Source: JBHJHP01 sp042219855 (GTDB lineage: Bacteria; Bacteroidota; Bacteroidia; Bacteroidales; UBA5342). From it: a stretch of DNA of 64,000 nt. This document shows, piece by piece, positions 8,263-17,555 of this stretch. The stretch is from positions 1-64,000 of the forward strand of contig NZ_JBHJHP010000009.1 of assembly GCF_042219855.1 (NCBI RefSeq), read 5' to 3'. Each line of letters begins with the position of its first letter. The stretch's first letter is position 1. The position numbers and the translations under genes are program-made. The notes under the pieces were generated by a model. The model was not told the origin of the DNA. It was given only the letters and a program-made list of their open reading frames with translations, and ran no database searches.

Positions 8263-9324
8263 ATGAAGTGGATTGCAATTTTTATTTTCATGCTACCCCT
8301 GACTGTTTTGGCTCAGAGCGTAAACATAAAGGTGGATACGCTTGACAACAGCTTATTCAAACACGATAGTTACTGGCGGGGTGCAGATGGCGCAGCAAGC
8401 GTTCCTCTGAATTCCGGGAAGGTACTGTGGCTATTCAGCGATACCTTCATCGACAAGAAAGGTAAAGGAAAAAGATCTGCTTCTCCCAAAATGATTCGTA
8501 ACAGTATAGCCATACAGGATTCAAATACCCTGGAATCGAAAATGACCTTTTACTATAACGGAAAAGGTAAAAATGCCGATGATTTTTTCCAACTTCCCGG
8601 CGATAACTGGTTCTGGACAGGGCACGGAATAATGATAAAGGATAAACTTGTTGTTTTTCTTATGGAAGAAACGGCTACACATACAGGAATTGGATTTGAA
8701 GCAATTGGCTGGTATTTAGCTATTATTAATAATCCGGAGGAGACGCCCGATAAATGGATTATAAATTACTATAAAGGTCCGGATACCTTTGGTGTAATAA
8801 TAGGTTCTTCAGCTGTATTAAAAGATGATGCGTTTGTATATGTTTTTGGCGTTAAAGAGCCGGCAACACATGAAACGTATCTGTTACGTATTGCAGCGGA
8901 TAACCTGGTGAATGGAAACCTGAAAAACCTGGAATGGTGGGTAAACTCTATATGGACAAGCAATATAACAACGGCACCCATCTCTTCTTCTTTGTTTACA
9001 GGTCAAACTGAATTTTCTGTGCATTTTGACCAGAACATAAACAAATTCGTACAGGTTCAGACCTATGGGATGGGGCAGGCTTCTATCGGGTACCGTCTTG
9101 CAGATAAGCTTTACGGCCCCTGGTCTAAACCTGTTCTGTTTTATACTCCGGCTTTAAAGAATAATAGCGATTTTGTTTATACAGCCAACGCGCATCCTGA
9201 ATTCCTTACAGACGGACTTATCGTGACTTATAATATTAATAGTGGTGATCTTAACCGACTAATACACCATGAAGAAATCTACTTTCCGAAAATCATTAAC
9301 ATAAAGCCGGGAACAATTTATTAA
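8263..9324 (+). CDS. exported DUF4185-type beta-propeller protein
   Basis: 353 residues with a signal peptide (MKWIAIFIFMLPLTVLAQ). The early segment HDSYWRGADGAASVPL, then LWLFSDTFI and the later FWTGHGIM, fits the DUF4185 pattern, a five-bladed propeller related in fold to GH43/GH62 glycosidases and found in secreted carbohydrate-active proteins. Asp residues in the early blades could act in catalysis or binding, but no substrate can be assigned. Likely periplasmic or secreted. No PUL genes flank it. Confidence 0.7.
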   Translation: MKWIAIFIFMLPLTVLAQSVNIKVDTLDNSLFKHDSYWRGADGAASVPLNSGKVLWLFSDTFIDKKGKGKRSASPKMIRNSIAIQDSNTLESKMTFYYNGKGKNADDFFQLPGDNWFWTGHGIMIKDKLVVFLMEETATHTGIGFEAIGWYLAIINNPEETPDKWIINYYKGPDTFGVIIGSSAVLKDDAFVYVFGVKEPATHETYLLRIAADNLVNGNLKNLEWWVNSIWTSNITTAPISSSLFTGQTEFSVHFDQNINKFVQVQTYGMGQASIGYRLADKLYGPWSKPVLFYTPALKNNSDFVYTANAHPEFLTDGLIVTYNINSGDLNRLIHHEEIYFPKIINIKPGTIY

Positions 9325-9343
9325 ATATAACCCCATAAATTGT

Positions 9344-9380
9344 AGTTTTGAATGTCATATTTATAAATTGCATATATTTG
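9344..9380 (+). promoter_or_regulatory. Bacteroidota-type promoter
   Basis: TATATTTG at 9373-9380 matches the -7 consensus TAnnTTTG. TTTG at 9347-9350 lies 22 bases upstream, slightly long for a -33 element. It would drive the gene at 9418 with a leader of about 30 bases. Confidence 0.5.
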
Positions 9381-9417
9381 AGATATTATATCATAAGATA
9401 AATATTCTGAATCAACC

Positions 9418-9849
9418 ATGAAAAAAGTGAAATATATTCCATTGCTTTTACTTCTTACAATACCATGTTTAAATGGTTTTACACAAAAGCTGCAGACGCC
9501 TGAGTGGATAAAAGGAACCTGGCAAAATTCCTTTGAATCAAATATGAATCATTTCATATACTGGACCTTTTACACGGACAGTATAACACAACAAACAGGA
9601 GGCATAAATAGCCCGGTAGAAAACCTGAATTCAACATTTGCCGGTTACCAGGTGACCACGGCATCTAACGACAGTATATTTCGGATCCGTTTTATCAAAG
9701 ATACGGATGATGTATGCTATGAGTTTAAATATCACAGTTATAATGGCAGTGACATCCCCCAGCATTTCATAACCATCAGCACCATAAAAAACGGGAATGT
9801 TACCGGAAATCATGATCCCTTTGCTTCCGTTATCTTTTTTAAACAGTGA
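9418..9849 (+). CDS. small exported protein, lipocalin-like DUF family
   Basis: 143 residues with a signal peptide (MKKVKYIPLLLLLTIPCLNGFTQ). The mature part opens with TPEWIKGTWQNS, the W-x-x-G-x-W start typical of small lipocalin-like beta-barrels such as the DUF6265 group. It then alternates beta strands to the C-terminus (DPFASVIFFKQ). It probably binds a small ligand in the periplasm; nothing identifies the ligand. Single gene with its own promoter and a hairpin terminator 45 bp downstream. Confidence 0.55.
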   Translation: MKKVKYIPLLLLLTIPCLNGFTQKLQTPEWIKGTWQNSFESNMNHFIYWTFYTDSITQQTGGINSPVENLNSTFAGYQVTTASNDSIFRIRFIKDTDDVCYEFKYHSYNGSDIPQHFITISTIKNGNVTGNHDPFASVIFFKQ

Positions 9850-9890
9850 TAGAAACTGTTCTATATAGGGATCGGTTGTTTAATTCATAA

Positions 9891-9926
9891 AAAAGCTGAC
9901 CGGTACCCGCGGTCAGCTCAAATTTT
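9891..9926 (+). terminator. intrinsic terminator
   Basis: AGCTGACCG (9894-9902) and CGGTCAGCT (9910-9918) form a perfect 9-bp stem with a 7-base loop, flanked by AAAA upstream and CAAATTTT downstream. It follows the gene ending at 9849 and faces the convergent esterase gene, so it may act in both directions. Confidence 0.75.
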
Positions 9927-10218
9927 AAGTAGAAAACTAATAATACCTAACATTCTGTTATGTAACAAAATGATTCTTTACAGGGTGATGAAGAAAATGG
10001 AATTTCTATATCACCTTCATATATCGGGTCGTTCAGAACACTTTTAAATCAATCCCAGCGGCGTTTCGCTGATCATCGGACTTTAAAGGATCAAAATCAG
10101 ATTTGTTTTCTAACCCTTTAAACTGATTTTGAATTCACTAAAATTACAAATAAATCGCTTTACAAAAGAAATTTACACAATCGCCTCAAGTACCAAAATG
10201 CGGGATTTATTTCCCAAT
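9927..10218. repeat. intergenic region with hairpins and a permuted inverted repeat
   Basis: No gene seen. CAGCG/CGCTG (10056-10060 and 10067-10071) forms a small hairpin. TTTAAAGG (10082-10089) and TCAAAATCAG (10091-10100) are followed by their reverse complements in the same order: CCTTTAAA (10115-10122), then CTGATTTTGA (10123-10132). The two stems therefore cross and cannot form as simple nested hairpins. The region lies between converging genes. Confidence 0.6.
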
Positions 10219-11223
10219 TTAATTACTGCCGTTTTTTCCGTTATAATGGAATGTATCATTTAAAAAGACAACAACCTTGGGATAGGTTTCTTCAAACCAC
10301 GGATGAAACAACCAGAATGTATGTGGTGTTCCTTCAATCGTAAAAATTCTGTAGTCAATACCATTATCCTTCAGAATAGCCACATACTCGTCCCTTCCGG
10401 CATGAAAACGTGGCTGGCTACTGTTAATAAAGATGGTCGGAGGTGTTTTAGGGCCAGCGTAATACAATGCTGATGCCTGTTTCCACAGATCCGGACGTTG
10501 TTTATAGGTCGCACCAAACCATCGTGTTCCGGCTGAAGGTTTTGCGGGATCTTCATCTTTGGCACTTTCTGCAGGATCAGTAAAATCAACAACTCCGTCA
10601 ATATTCACAATGGCCTGTACTTTATCCGAGACTTTTTCCCCGAAATCGAAAGATTTAAAGATCGGATTCTGCCCGGTTGTTCCAACAAGTGCTGCCAGTG
10701 TCGCACCCGCAGATGCGCCCAGTGTTGCAATACGGCTTGTATCAATATTATAGTCTGAACAATGCAACTTCAGCCATTTAACAAATGTTTTTAAATCCAG
10801 AACTCCTGCGGGATATATGGCTTCTGGTGAAAGTCTGTATTCAACAGCAGCAGCAAAATACCCATCCTTTGCCAGGTTCTCTGCAAGTGGAACCATGTGG
10901 GCCTTCGTTCCTGAAGCCCAACCTCCACCATGAATCAGAATAACTGCCGGTATTTTTTCGTCTCCGTTTTTCACCGGAAAAAACAGATCCGCATGTAAAT
11001 CCCGCTCACCGGTATTATAATAAACAACATTGCGTTTTTCTTTTACACCGGGATACGAAACATCCTTTACAAGAGTAACCTCAGGGTAATATTTTTTGAT
11101 TTTTTTTAATGCACTATTCAGGTTATATGATGTATCTCTGGGGTAATCAATCTGCTGACCACTCACTGTGAAACAAATGGCTGCAAAAAGAAATAACAGC
11201 TGTAAAAGTCTATTTCTCATCAT
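10219..11223 (-). CDS. exported alpha/beta-hydrolase, probable carbohydrate esterase
   Basis: 334 residues with a signal peptide (to about residue 23, ...TVSGQ). Alpha/beta-hydrolase fold of the HSL-like esterase kind: oxyanion loop HGGGW (98-102), nucleophile elbow GASAG with Ser171, and a late His in GTPHTFW as the probable third triad member. The start overlaps the end of the GH105 gene by 14 bp, so the two form one unit. With a GH105 partner, removal of acetyl or methyl esters from pectin-type oligosaccharides is a sensible inference, but it is not shown by the sequence. Confidence 0.82.
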   Translation of the reverse strand: MMRNRLLQLLFLFAAICFTVSGQQIDYPRDTSYNLNSALKKIKKYYPEVTLVKDVSYPGVKEKRNVVYYNTGERDLHADLFFPVKNGDEKIPAVILIHGGGWASGTKAHMVPLAENLAKDGYFAAAVEYRLSPEAIYPAGVLDLKTFVKWLKLHCSDYNIDTSRIATLGASAGATLAALVGTTGQNPIFKSFDFGEKVSDKVQAIVNIDGVVDFTDPAESAKDEDPAKPSAGTRWFGATYKQRPDLWKQASALYYAGPKTPPTIFINSSQPRFHAGRDEYVAILKDNGIDYRIFTIEGTPHTFWLFHPWFEETYPKVVVFLNDTFHYNGKNGSN

Positions 11224-12406
11224 AGCTTTTGCTTAATTCAATGGCAGATAAAATTACCGGCGCAACACCTTTCTGATCATTATCAACCTGTTTCTCAGAA
11301 ATATAATAATCATAGTCTCCCATCCGGTAAGGATTATTACCTCCTAACCCACAACCGCCTACGGTCTGAATAAGAACAGGAAGTCCTTGCTCATCTTCTG
11401 TAACCAGGTTCTCACGAATACTCTTTAGTGATTCCTTTGCTATATCCAGATACTTTTCATCAAGATAACCATGTTTTGCTCCCTTAGCATAAGCATAGGT
11501 TATCATAGCACTACCCGATGCCTCAATATAATTCCCTTCTTTTCCTCCCATATCCATCACCTGATACCATAATCCGGTCTGCTCATCACGTACCTTCAAA
11601 AGAGCATCACTTAATTCCTGCAGTATGGCAATCAGTTTTTCTCTACCGGGATGATCCTGAGGAATATAATCCAACACATCCACAATTGCCATAATGTACC
11701 AACCTGTTCCCCTGCTCCAGAAATGCATCGACTGACCTGTTTCAGGATTACACCATTTCTGCTGTTTACTTTCATCCCAGGCATGATATACCAGGCCTGT
11801 TTTCTCATCCTTCACATGTTTATATATTTCTGTAATCTGAAAAACCACTTCATCATACCACTCGGGTTTATCAAAATCGTGTGCATAACGTGCCAGGAAT
11901 GGTGATGCCATATAAATTCCATCGAGCCACATCTGGTAAGGGTAACGTTTTTTATGCCAGAACCCACCTGATTCAGTTCTGGGTTGTCCTTTCATCTGTT
12001 CAACAAGGGTTTTTATAGCTATCTGGTATTTTTTATCACCGGTTTCACTGTAAAGTTCCAGCATATTTAATCCGGGTCTTACCCTGTCAATATTGAAGTC
12101 TGACATTTTATAGCCGTCAATATGTCCATCGTCATGAACAAAGTAGTCAATGTAGTCCTTATTGTATTTGGCATACTTTTTATCGTATTTCCCCAGTTTG
12201 TTCATGGCTGAGCCTAAAAATGCATAGTCATATTCATATTTGGGTTTATTACCGTTATAATGAATAAGACTATCGTTTCTTGCCATAACAGCATCGGCAA
12301 ACTCAAGTGCAAAATTGATGGTATCGTCACTTTTTTCAGCTGCCTTTTTGTTGCTTCCACAACCGGCGGCAAGAAGCAGGATCGTAAATAAATATAAGAT
12401 TTTCAT
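11210..12406 (-). CDS. GH105-type unsaturated uronyl hydrolase, lipoprotein
   Basis: 398 residues from the ATG at 12406, which gives the lipoprotein signal MKILYLFTILLLAAGC (Cys16). A longer frame upstream lacks signal character and crosses the promoter. The (alpha/alpha)6-barrel family GH88/GH105 is recognised by YQMWLDGIYMASPF with the likely catalytic Asp162, by FWSRGTGWY, and by the C-terminal GGNNPY. These enzymes remove the unsaturated uronic acid left by pectate or rhamnogalacturonan lyases. It lies first in a two-gene unit with the esterase. No SusC/SusD or lyase is within the window. Confidence 0.85.
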   Translation of the reverse strand: MKILYLFTILLLAAGCGSNKKAAEKSDDTINFALEFADAVMARNDSLIHYNGNKPKYEYDYAFLGSAMNKLGKYDKKYAKYNKDYIDYFVHDDGHIDGYKMSDFNIDRVRPGLNMLELYSETGDKKYQIAIKTLVEQMKGQPRTESGGFWHKKRYPYQMWLDGIYMASPFLARYAHDFDKPEWYDEVVFQITEIYKHVKDEKTGLVYHAWDESKQQKWCNPETGQSMHFWSRGTGWYIMAIVDVLDYIPQDHPGREKLIAILQELSDALLKVRDEQTGLWYQVMDMGGKEGNYIEASGSAMITYAYAKGAKHGYLDEKYLDIAKESLKSIRENLVTEDEQGLPVLIQTVGGCGLGGNNPYRMGDYDYYISEKQVDNDQKGVAPVILSAIELSKSYDEK

Positions 12407-12428
12407 GTTAGCATAATTTGTACAGGAG

Positions 12429-12436
12429 CAAAAATA
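12429..12436 (-). promoter_or_regulatory. -7 element of the GH105/esterase unit
   Basis: TATTTTTG on the reverse strand matches TAnnTTTG, 22 bp upstream of the ATG at 12406. No clear -33 TTTG was found. Its position supports the shorter start of the GH105 gene. Confidence 0.5.
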
Positions 12437-12569
12437 CAATCTCCTTACTATATTTATCGGGTTATATTTACCAGTTTGCGGGTTAGAACATCTTTCCTGT
12501 ACCATGTTACCTATATACAACACCGATTTAATAATCTGAAGAAAAAAAAGTGTAAACAGACCTTAAAGG

Positions 12570-14507
12570 TTACATGGAAATAATTTTGAGTTCTGTACGA
12601 CGGTTAATACCATCATATGGATTTTCTTTATCTAAAGGTTGTGAAAATCCATATCCTTTGGTTTGCAATCTTTCCGGCTTTATGCCATTATTAATAAGAT
12701 ATTCTTTAACCGATTCCGCACGGTTTTGCGAAAGTTCCCTGTTGTATTCATCAGTCCCTTTCCCATCTGTATGCCCGCCAATTTCAATAATAACCGAAGG
12801 ATTATTTTTGAGCAAAGCAACCAGTTTATTCAATTCAATAAATGATTCCTTTTTCAGGGCATATGAATCGAATTCAAAATAGATGTTTTTTAACTCAATC
12901 TTTGTCCCTGCTTTCATGGGTTGCAGAGGAATATCCTTATTCACCGGCTCAGTAAAATCCTGCTGTTCGCTAAGGGTGAACCGGTCAGAATAAAACATAT
13001 AGCCTTCTTTACTGACATTCAAAGCATAATTACGACCGACGGGCAGACAAAGCAGGAAAGTACCGTCTTCTGCAGAGTGGGCTTTTGACACCTGTCTGCC
13101 TTCTTCCAGGTCTGTCAGCTCAAATTCTGCGACCAGTGCTTTGTTATTATCCGCATTATAAATGTTTCCCTTAAAGTATGTAACCGGAATAGGTTGAAAT
13201 TTCTGCGGTAATGGGATTGCATAAATATCCTTATCCTTCCTTTCACCGGAAAAAGCTTCAGAAGCGTAGTAGGCCCGCGTTCCAAGTGCATTTACAGTAA
13301 AACCGATTTCATCACGGTGCGAATTGATCGGGTAGCCAATATTTTCGGGTTCCTGCCATTCACCGGCACTGTCCTTTCGACTCATAAAAATATCATGTCG
13401 CCCTAATCCCATATGTCCGTCAGATGAAAAATAGAGGGTCTGATCATCAAAATGAATATAGGGCGACACCTCATCTTCTTCAGTATTGATGACAGGTCCC
13501 GCGTTTTTTACTTCTACTATTTTAATCTGTCTGTCAGCACTTATCTCCAGATTGGCAATCCATATATCTCTTTTACCATAGCCTCCGGGGCGGTTACTGC
13601 AAAAATATAACGTATGTCCGTCTGAAGACATAGAAGGGTGGGCTTCCCAATATGTTGTATTTAAAGGACTTCCGGGATTCACCGGTTCACTCCATCCTGA
13701 TGCGGTATGGAAGGATATAAAAATATCACACTTCCCCGAACCTTCAGCCCTGTTGCACGCAGAGAAAAACAGTATTTCACCATCGGGTGAAAGAGACTGT
13801 GCACCTTCATTATTTGGGGAGTTCAAAGGTGCCGCCAGAGGAACTGATTTACTCCAACCGCTGTCCTTACGGTAACTTTCATAAAAATCTTCCTGATACT
13901 CTGTCAGATTTCCTCTTTTTGTTTCAACAAGAACCGTGGTTATTAACCGGTTTTCATCGGCACTGATAACCGGCCAGTAATCATCATATTCCGTATTTAC
14001 TTCAGGCCCCAGATTTTCTGGTTGAAAAGGTTCCGGATGAGCAACAAGGTTCAGAGCAAAATCACACCGCCTCTGGTTGTATCGGGCATATTGCACCAGA
14101 TTGGAGTTACGGGCACCATACTTCTCAAGTGTGTTGTATATATCTTTTGCTTCACTGTAGCGGCCTTCATTAAAGAGCGCTGTACCCAGTTTTATAAGCG
14201 TTTCATCATAATAAGTGTAAGATGGATTATCTGCTGCTTTAAGGGCATTGATCTGTTTGTCATATTGCCGGTTGATTTCATAGATGGTTGCCTTAAACCA
14301 ATAGGCTTCACTAAAGGATTTGTCTTTTTTTATTGCTTTGTCCAATAAATCAATGGCCTCATCATACTGACGGGTAAAATATTTATCACGGGCTTCAGCA
14401 TACGCTTTCTGTGCCGATTTTTTAGATGTTGACAACAACTGTGCGGAACTATCAAATCCCGCTAAAAGAAATAAAAATACTATATTATATATCCAAAACT
14501 TATTCAT
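12570..14507 (-). CDS. TPR - PD40 propeller - OmpA-like envelope protein
   Basis: 645 residues from ATG 14507 (MNKFWIYNIVFLF signal peptide ending near SAQ); an ATG five codons earlier is possible. Domain order: TPR-type helices (about 25-130), WD40-like PD40 repeats (SPDGEILFFSAC, SSDGHTLYFCSNR, FDDQTLYFSSDG), a small CarboxypepD/SpaA-like domain, and a C-terminal OmpA peptidoglycan-binding domain (FEFDSYALKKES ... GGHTDGKGTDEYN ... LSQNRAESVKEYL). This is the layout of Bacteroidota proteins such as PorE that tie the type IX secretion machinery to the cell wall. Whether it is PorE itself cannot be decided here. The ATG overlaps the plsC-like gene end by 8 bp. Confidence 0.85.
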   Translation of the reverse strand: MNKFWIYNIVFLFLLAGFDSSAQLLSTSKKSAQKAYAEARDKYFTRQYDEAIDLLDKAIKKDKSFSEAYWFKATIYEINRQYDKQINALKAADNPSYTYYDETLIKLGTALFNEGRYSEAKDIYNTLEKYGARNSNLVQYARYNQRRCDFALNLVAHPEPFQPENLGPEVNTEYDDYWPVISADENRLITTVLVETKRGNLTEYQEDFYESYRKDSGWSKSVPLAAPLNSPNNEGAQSLSPDGEILFFSACNRAEGSGKCDIFISFHTASGWSEPVNPGSPLNTTYWEAHPSMSSDGHTLYFCSNRPGGYGKRDIWIANLEISADRQIKIVEVKNAGPVINTEEDEVSPYIHFDDQTLYFSSDGHMGLGRHDIFMSRKDSAGEWQEPENIGYPINSHRDEIGFTVNALGTRAYYASEAFSGERKDKDIYAIPLPQKFQPIPVTYFKGNIYNADNNKALVAEFELTDLEEGRQVSKAHSAEDGTFLLCLPVGRNYALNVSKEGYMFYSDRFTLSEQQDFTEPVNKDIPLQPMKAGTKIELKNIYFEFDSYALKKESFIELNKLVALLKNNPSVIIEIGGHTDGKGTDEYNRELSQNRAESVKEYLINNGIKPERLQTKGYGFSQPLDKENPYDGINRRTELKIISM

Positions 14508-15231
14508 CCAGCGGTGCTGCAATTATCTCCCTTGTTTTGTCAATTAACTTATTCATCTCGTTCCTGTCATGGCTGTCGATCTTTACCGGGTCATGAATAA
14601 AAATTTCAATCTTACCTTTTGACCCGAGAAATTTTCCCGGTGTTTTTACCTTGTAAGCCCCTTTTATTGTGATAGGTACTAAATCCAAACGCATATCAAA
14701 GGCAAAATGGTATGCACCTTTCTTAAAAACTTTAAGTTTTCCGTCACGACTTCTGGTTCCTTCGGGAAAAAACATGATACTGACACCCGGTTTCAGTGTT
14801 TCCCTGGCGGCATTAATTGAATCGATGGCAGCCTGAGAATTAGAGCGATCCACGGCGATCTGTCCCGACGCTCTCGTTGCCCATCCGAACAACGGTATTT
14901 TGGTCAGCTCTTTTTTCATCACCCACCGGATATTGTAGCCAATCCAGCCAAATATGGTATATATATCGAACGAACTTGCATGATTGGCTATCAGAATGTA
15001 GGATTTTGACGGATCCAGCTTCTCTCTTCCGTATACTTTTACAGGGGTTAACGATGAATATACAATGCTCCGCCCCCAAAATAAACCGATATGGTGACTC
15101 ACTCTGTCGGGTCCTATCAGTGGAAATAAAATAATACACAACAAGGCGCTGATAATTGTAAACAGCACCTGAAGCGGAATAAAAACGATGACGAAATAAA
15201 CTTTATATATAAAATTACCGATTGCCTTCAT
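14500..15231 (-). CDS. plsC: 1-acyl-sn-glycerol-3-phosphate acyltransferase
   Basis: 243 residues. An N-terminal membrane region (two hydrophobic segments within 10-40) is followed by the acyltransferase block: NHASSFD with the catalytic pair His84 and Asp89, and FFPEGTRSRDG, which binds the glycerol-3-phosphate part. It adds the second fatty acid to lysophosphatidic acid to form phosphatidic acid at the inner membrane. The length is normal. It is transcribed just ahead of the OmpA-type gene with overlapping ends. Several PlsC-like proteins can exist in one genome, so the symbol is a family-level call. Confidence 0.88.
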   Translation of the reverse strand: MKAIGNFIYKVYFVIVFIPLQVLFTIISALLCIILFPLIGPDRVSHHIGLFWGRSIVYSSLTPVKVYGREKLDPSKSYILIANHASSFDIYTIFGWIGYNIRWVMKKELTKIPLFGWATRASGQIAVDRSNSQAAIDSINAARETLKPGVSIMFFPEGTRSRDGKLKVFKKGAYHFAFDMRLDLVPITIKGAYKVKTPGKFLGSKGKIEIFIHDPVKIDSHDRNEMNKLIDKTREIIAAPLDE

Positions 15232-15356
15232 ACTTAAACATGTCGTTTATACAATTCCCTTGTGCCGGTTATTGGAATTGCAAACATACTTTATATTGGG
15301 AACAGAATAAAAAATAGCACGTTAAATCGTCTCTTTGACATTCAGATTATCGCGTA

Positions 15357-16805
15357 TTATACACTATCGTCTGTATATTCAAGAATTGCTGCCGGGAAAT
15401 TAACAAGGTAAAGTTTGTCTGTCGCCCTGGTGACTGCTGTATACAACCAGCGTAAAAACTCCAGATCAACCATTTCGTCTGTGATGTAACCGAGATCAAG
15501 GTAAACATGTTTCCACTGGCCCCCCTGAGATTTATGACAGGTAACTGCATAGCCGTATTTAACCTGCAACGCATTATAAAAAGGATCTTCCCGCATTGTC
15601 TTCACCGTTTCTTTTTTGCTTTTCACATCCGGATAGTCTTCCAGTATTTTAAAATATAATTCCTGCATCTCAGAGGAAGACAGAGATGGGCCATCGTGCA
15701 TAATACTTCCGGTATTAATGGTTACATCAAGTTCATAATTGTTATAATCGGGAAAACGCAGGGTAACTTCAGCAAAACGTTGATCGTAAAGATCTGTAAT
15801 ACCCCTTATACTTACAATTTCAGCCATATCACCGTTTGCAATAAAATCGAGTTCCTTTATTTTTTCTGTCCAGTGATAACTGTTTTTAACCACCATCAGA
15901 TAATCTCCGGTAACGATTTCTTCCTCTCTGTAAAGCACCGTGCTTCTGATACCCTGGTTAAAAAGATTGGCGCGTTTATTAGAACGGGTTATGATGATGA
16001 CGTTTTCAACGCCTACACTGTCATAAGATGCACTGACCTGTTCACTCAGATACTCTCCTGAAATTGAAATAACATCTCTGCCATTCACACTAAACTTAGG
16101 TATAGAGGAAAAATTCTTATCTGCCAGCTGTTTTCTTATTCTGGTTGCCATACTTAAAATACCGGAATCGGAGGTTTGCCTCAACACTTCGCGCAGGGTG
16201 AACTCCAAAACATCGAGTCCATAGCCTCTTAGCATACCAGGGTCCAGAGCCGGACTCAGTATAGTTCCTACAGGGGGCAACTGGGCCAGATCACCAATGA
16301 AAATAATCCTGCATCTTGCACCTTCGTAGACATATTTTATCAGTTCATCCAGTAAATCACCGGACCCGAAGAGGTTTAGCTCGTCACCTTTATTTGTAAT
16401 CATGGAAGCTTCATCCACGATGAATACGGTATCCTTACTTTTATTAAAATCGAGGCTGAATGAACCGGCTCCAAGTGAATCCGGATCAACACCGGGATTT
16501 TTCTGTCTGTAAATTTGTTTATGAATTGTATAAGCCGGAAAACCACTCATTTGTGAGAGCACTTTAGCTGCCCTCCCAGTTGGCGCCAGCAATACAAAAG
16601 ATTGCTGAAGCTGAGAAAGCGTTTTAATAAATGCACTGATTACGGTTGTTTTGCCTGTTCCTGCATATCCTTTCAATAAAAACAGAGAAAATACGTTATC
16701 AGATAAGTAAAAGTTGGTCAGCATATCTATAAGCTCCAGCTGCTCTCCGGTTGGTTCAAAGCGTAGTGAACTTGTAAATATGGCTTTAAAGTGGTTCTCT
16801 AACAT
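15357..16805 (-). CDS. RecD-like superfamily 1 DNA helicase
   Basis: 482 residues. It has Walker A GYAGTGKTT (46-54), Walker B FIVDEASM, a Q-rich GDLAQLPPVG motif III, and the C-terminal UvrD/RecD2-like block YGYAVTCHKSQGGQWKHV ... LYTAVTRATDKLY. It is a 5'-3' type helicase of the Dda/RecD2 kind, and lacks the long N-terminal domain of true RecD2. It probably unwinds DNA in repair or replication restart. It stands alone, divergent from the gene at 16912. Cytoplasmic. Confidence 0.85.
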   Translation of the reverse strand: MLENHFKAIFTSSLRFEPTGEQLELIDMLTNFYLSDNVFSLFLLKGYAGTGKTTVISAFIKTLSQLQQSFVLLAPTGRAAKVLSQMSGFPAYTIHKQIYRQKNPGVDPDSLGAGSFSLDFNKSKDTVFIVDEASMITNKGDELNLFGSGDLLDELIKYVYEGARCRIIFIGDLAQLPPVGTILSPALDPGMLRGYGLDVLEFTLREVLRQTSDSGILSMATRIRKQLADKNFSSIPKFSVNGRDVISISGEYLSEQVSASYDSVGVENVIIITRSNKRANLFNQGIRSTVLYREEEIVTGDYLMVVKNSYHWTEKIKELDFIANGDMAEIVSIRGITDLYDQRFAEVTLRFPDYNNYELDVTINTGSIMHDGPSLSSSEMQELYFKILEDYPDVKSKKETVKTMREDPFYNALQVKYGYAVTCHKSQGGQWKHVYLDLGYITDEMVDLEFLRWLYTAVTRATDKLYLVNFPAAILEYTDDSV

Positions 16806-16852
16806 TTTTTAGTTTAAATTTCCAAAAACCAAAGTAAGAAACAATTTTTTTT

Positions 16853-16860
16853 TAAATTTG
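16853..16860 (+). promoter_or_regulatory. -7 element of the 16912 operon
   Basis: TAAATTTG matches TAnnTTTG, 52 bp before the ATG at 16912. It lies in an A/T-rich spacer divergent from the helicase. No good -33 was seen. Confidence 0.5.
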
Positions 16861-16911
16861 CACGGTAAGATGAAATTCTCTTCTAATTAACATAAAACGA
16901 AATAAAACAAG

Positions 16912-17541
16912 ATGAAACAAGCATTACAGGTTATCCTTCTCATTCTCATCGTCGTTATGGCATATCTTGTGATTGACAGCCCGATGAAAAAAATACGTTT
17001 CGATCAGGAAAAAGCGAAACGGGAAGAAGCTGTTAAACTTCGCCTGATGGACATCAGAACAGCACAGATAGCTTACAAGGAAAAGTACAAACATCACACT
17101 GCCAGCTTTGATACTTTAATCAATTTTATTGAACAAGATTCTCTTCCTATCGTACTTAAAGAAGGTATCCTGACTGATTCAATGGTAAATGCCGGAATGA
17201 CTGAAGCAAAAGCCATTAAGTTAGGTCTGATCGTTCGTGATACATCTTACATTCCTGTTGCACAGGATTTATTTGGAAAAGGTTATGCTGCCGATTCTCT
17301 GCGATTTGTTCCTTTTGCCGATACAGCCCAGTTTATTATGGGTGCTGGAAGTGTAACGACAGCTTCAAACGTTACAGTTCAGGTATTTGAAGCCAAAACA
17401 CCATATGAAGTATATCTTCACGGTCTGAATCCTCAGGAAATTACAAACCTGAAGTTAGAAGCTGAAAAATATGAACGTTATCCGGGTATGAAAGTGGGTG
17501 ACCTGGAAGAGGCTAATAACTATGCTGGTAACTGGGAATAA
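16912..17541 (+). CDS. membrane-anchored pilin-like protein, Bacteroidota-conserved type
   Basis: 209 residues. One N-terminal membrane helix (ALQVILLILIVVMAYLVI, about 4-21) runs into a charged helix and then MDIRTAQIAYKEKYKHHTAS followed by FDTLINFI. That recalls the start of the globular head of type II/IV (pseudo)pilins (helix, then a Tyr/Gly region). No prepilin peptidase motif is present, so it is not a classic pilin. The rest forms an exposed periplasmic domain. It is followed after 14 bp by DUF3822 and then rsmD, an order I believe recurs in Bacteroidota. The function is not known. Confidence 0.65.
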   Translation: MKQALQVILLILIVVMAYLVIDSPMKKIRFDQEKAKREEAVKLRLMDIRTAQIAYKEKYKHHTASFDTLINFIEQDSLPIVLKEGILTDSMVNAGMTEAKAIKLGLIVRDTSYIPVAQDLFGKGYAADSLRFVPFADTAQFIMGAGSVTTASNVTVQVFEAKTPYEVYLHGLNPQEITNLKLEAEKYERYPGMKVGDLEEANNYAGNWE

Positions 17542-17555
17542 TTTATGTTATTTCA

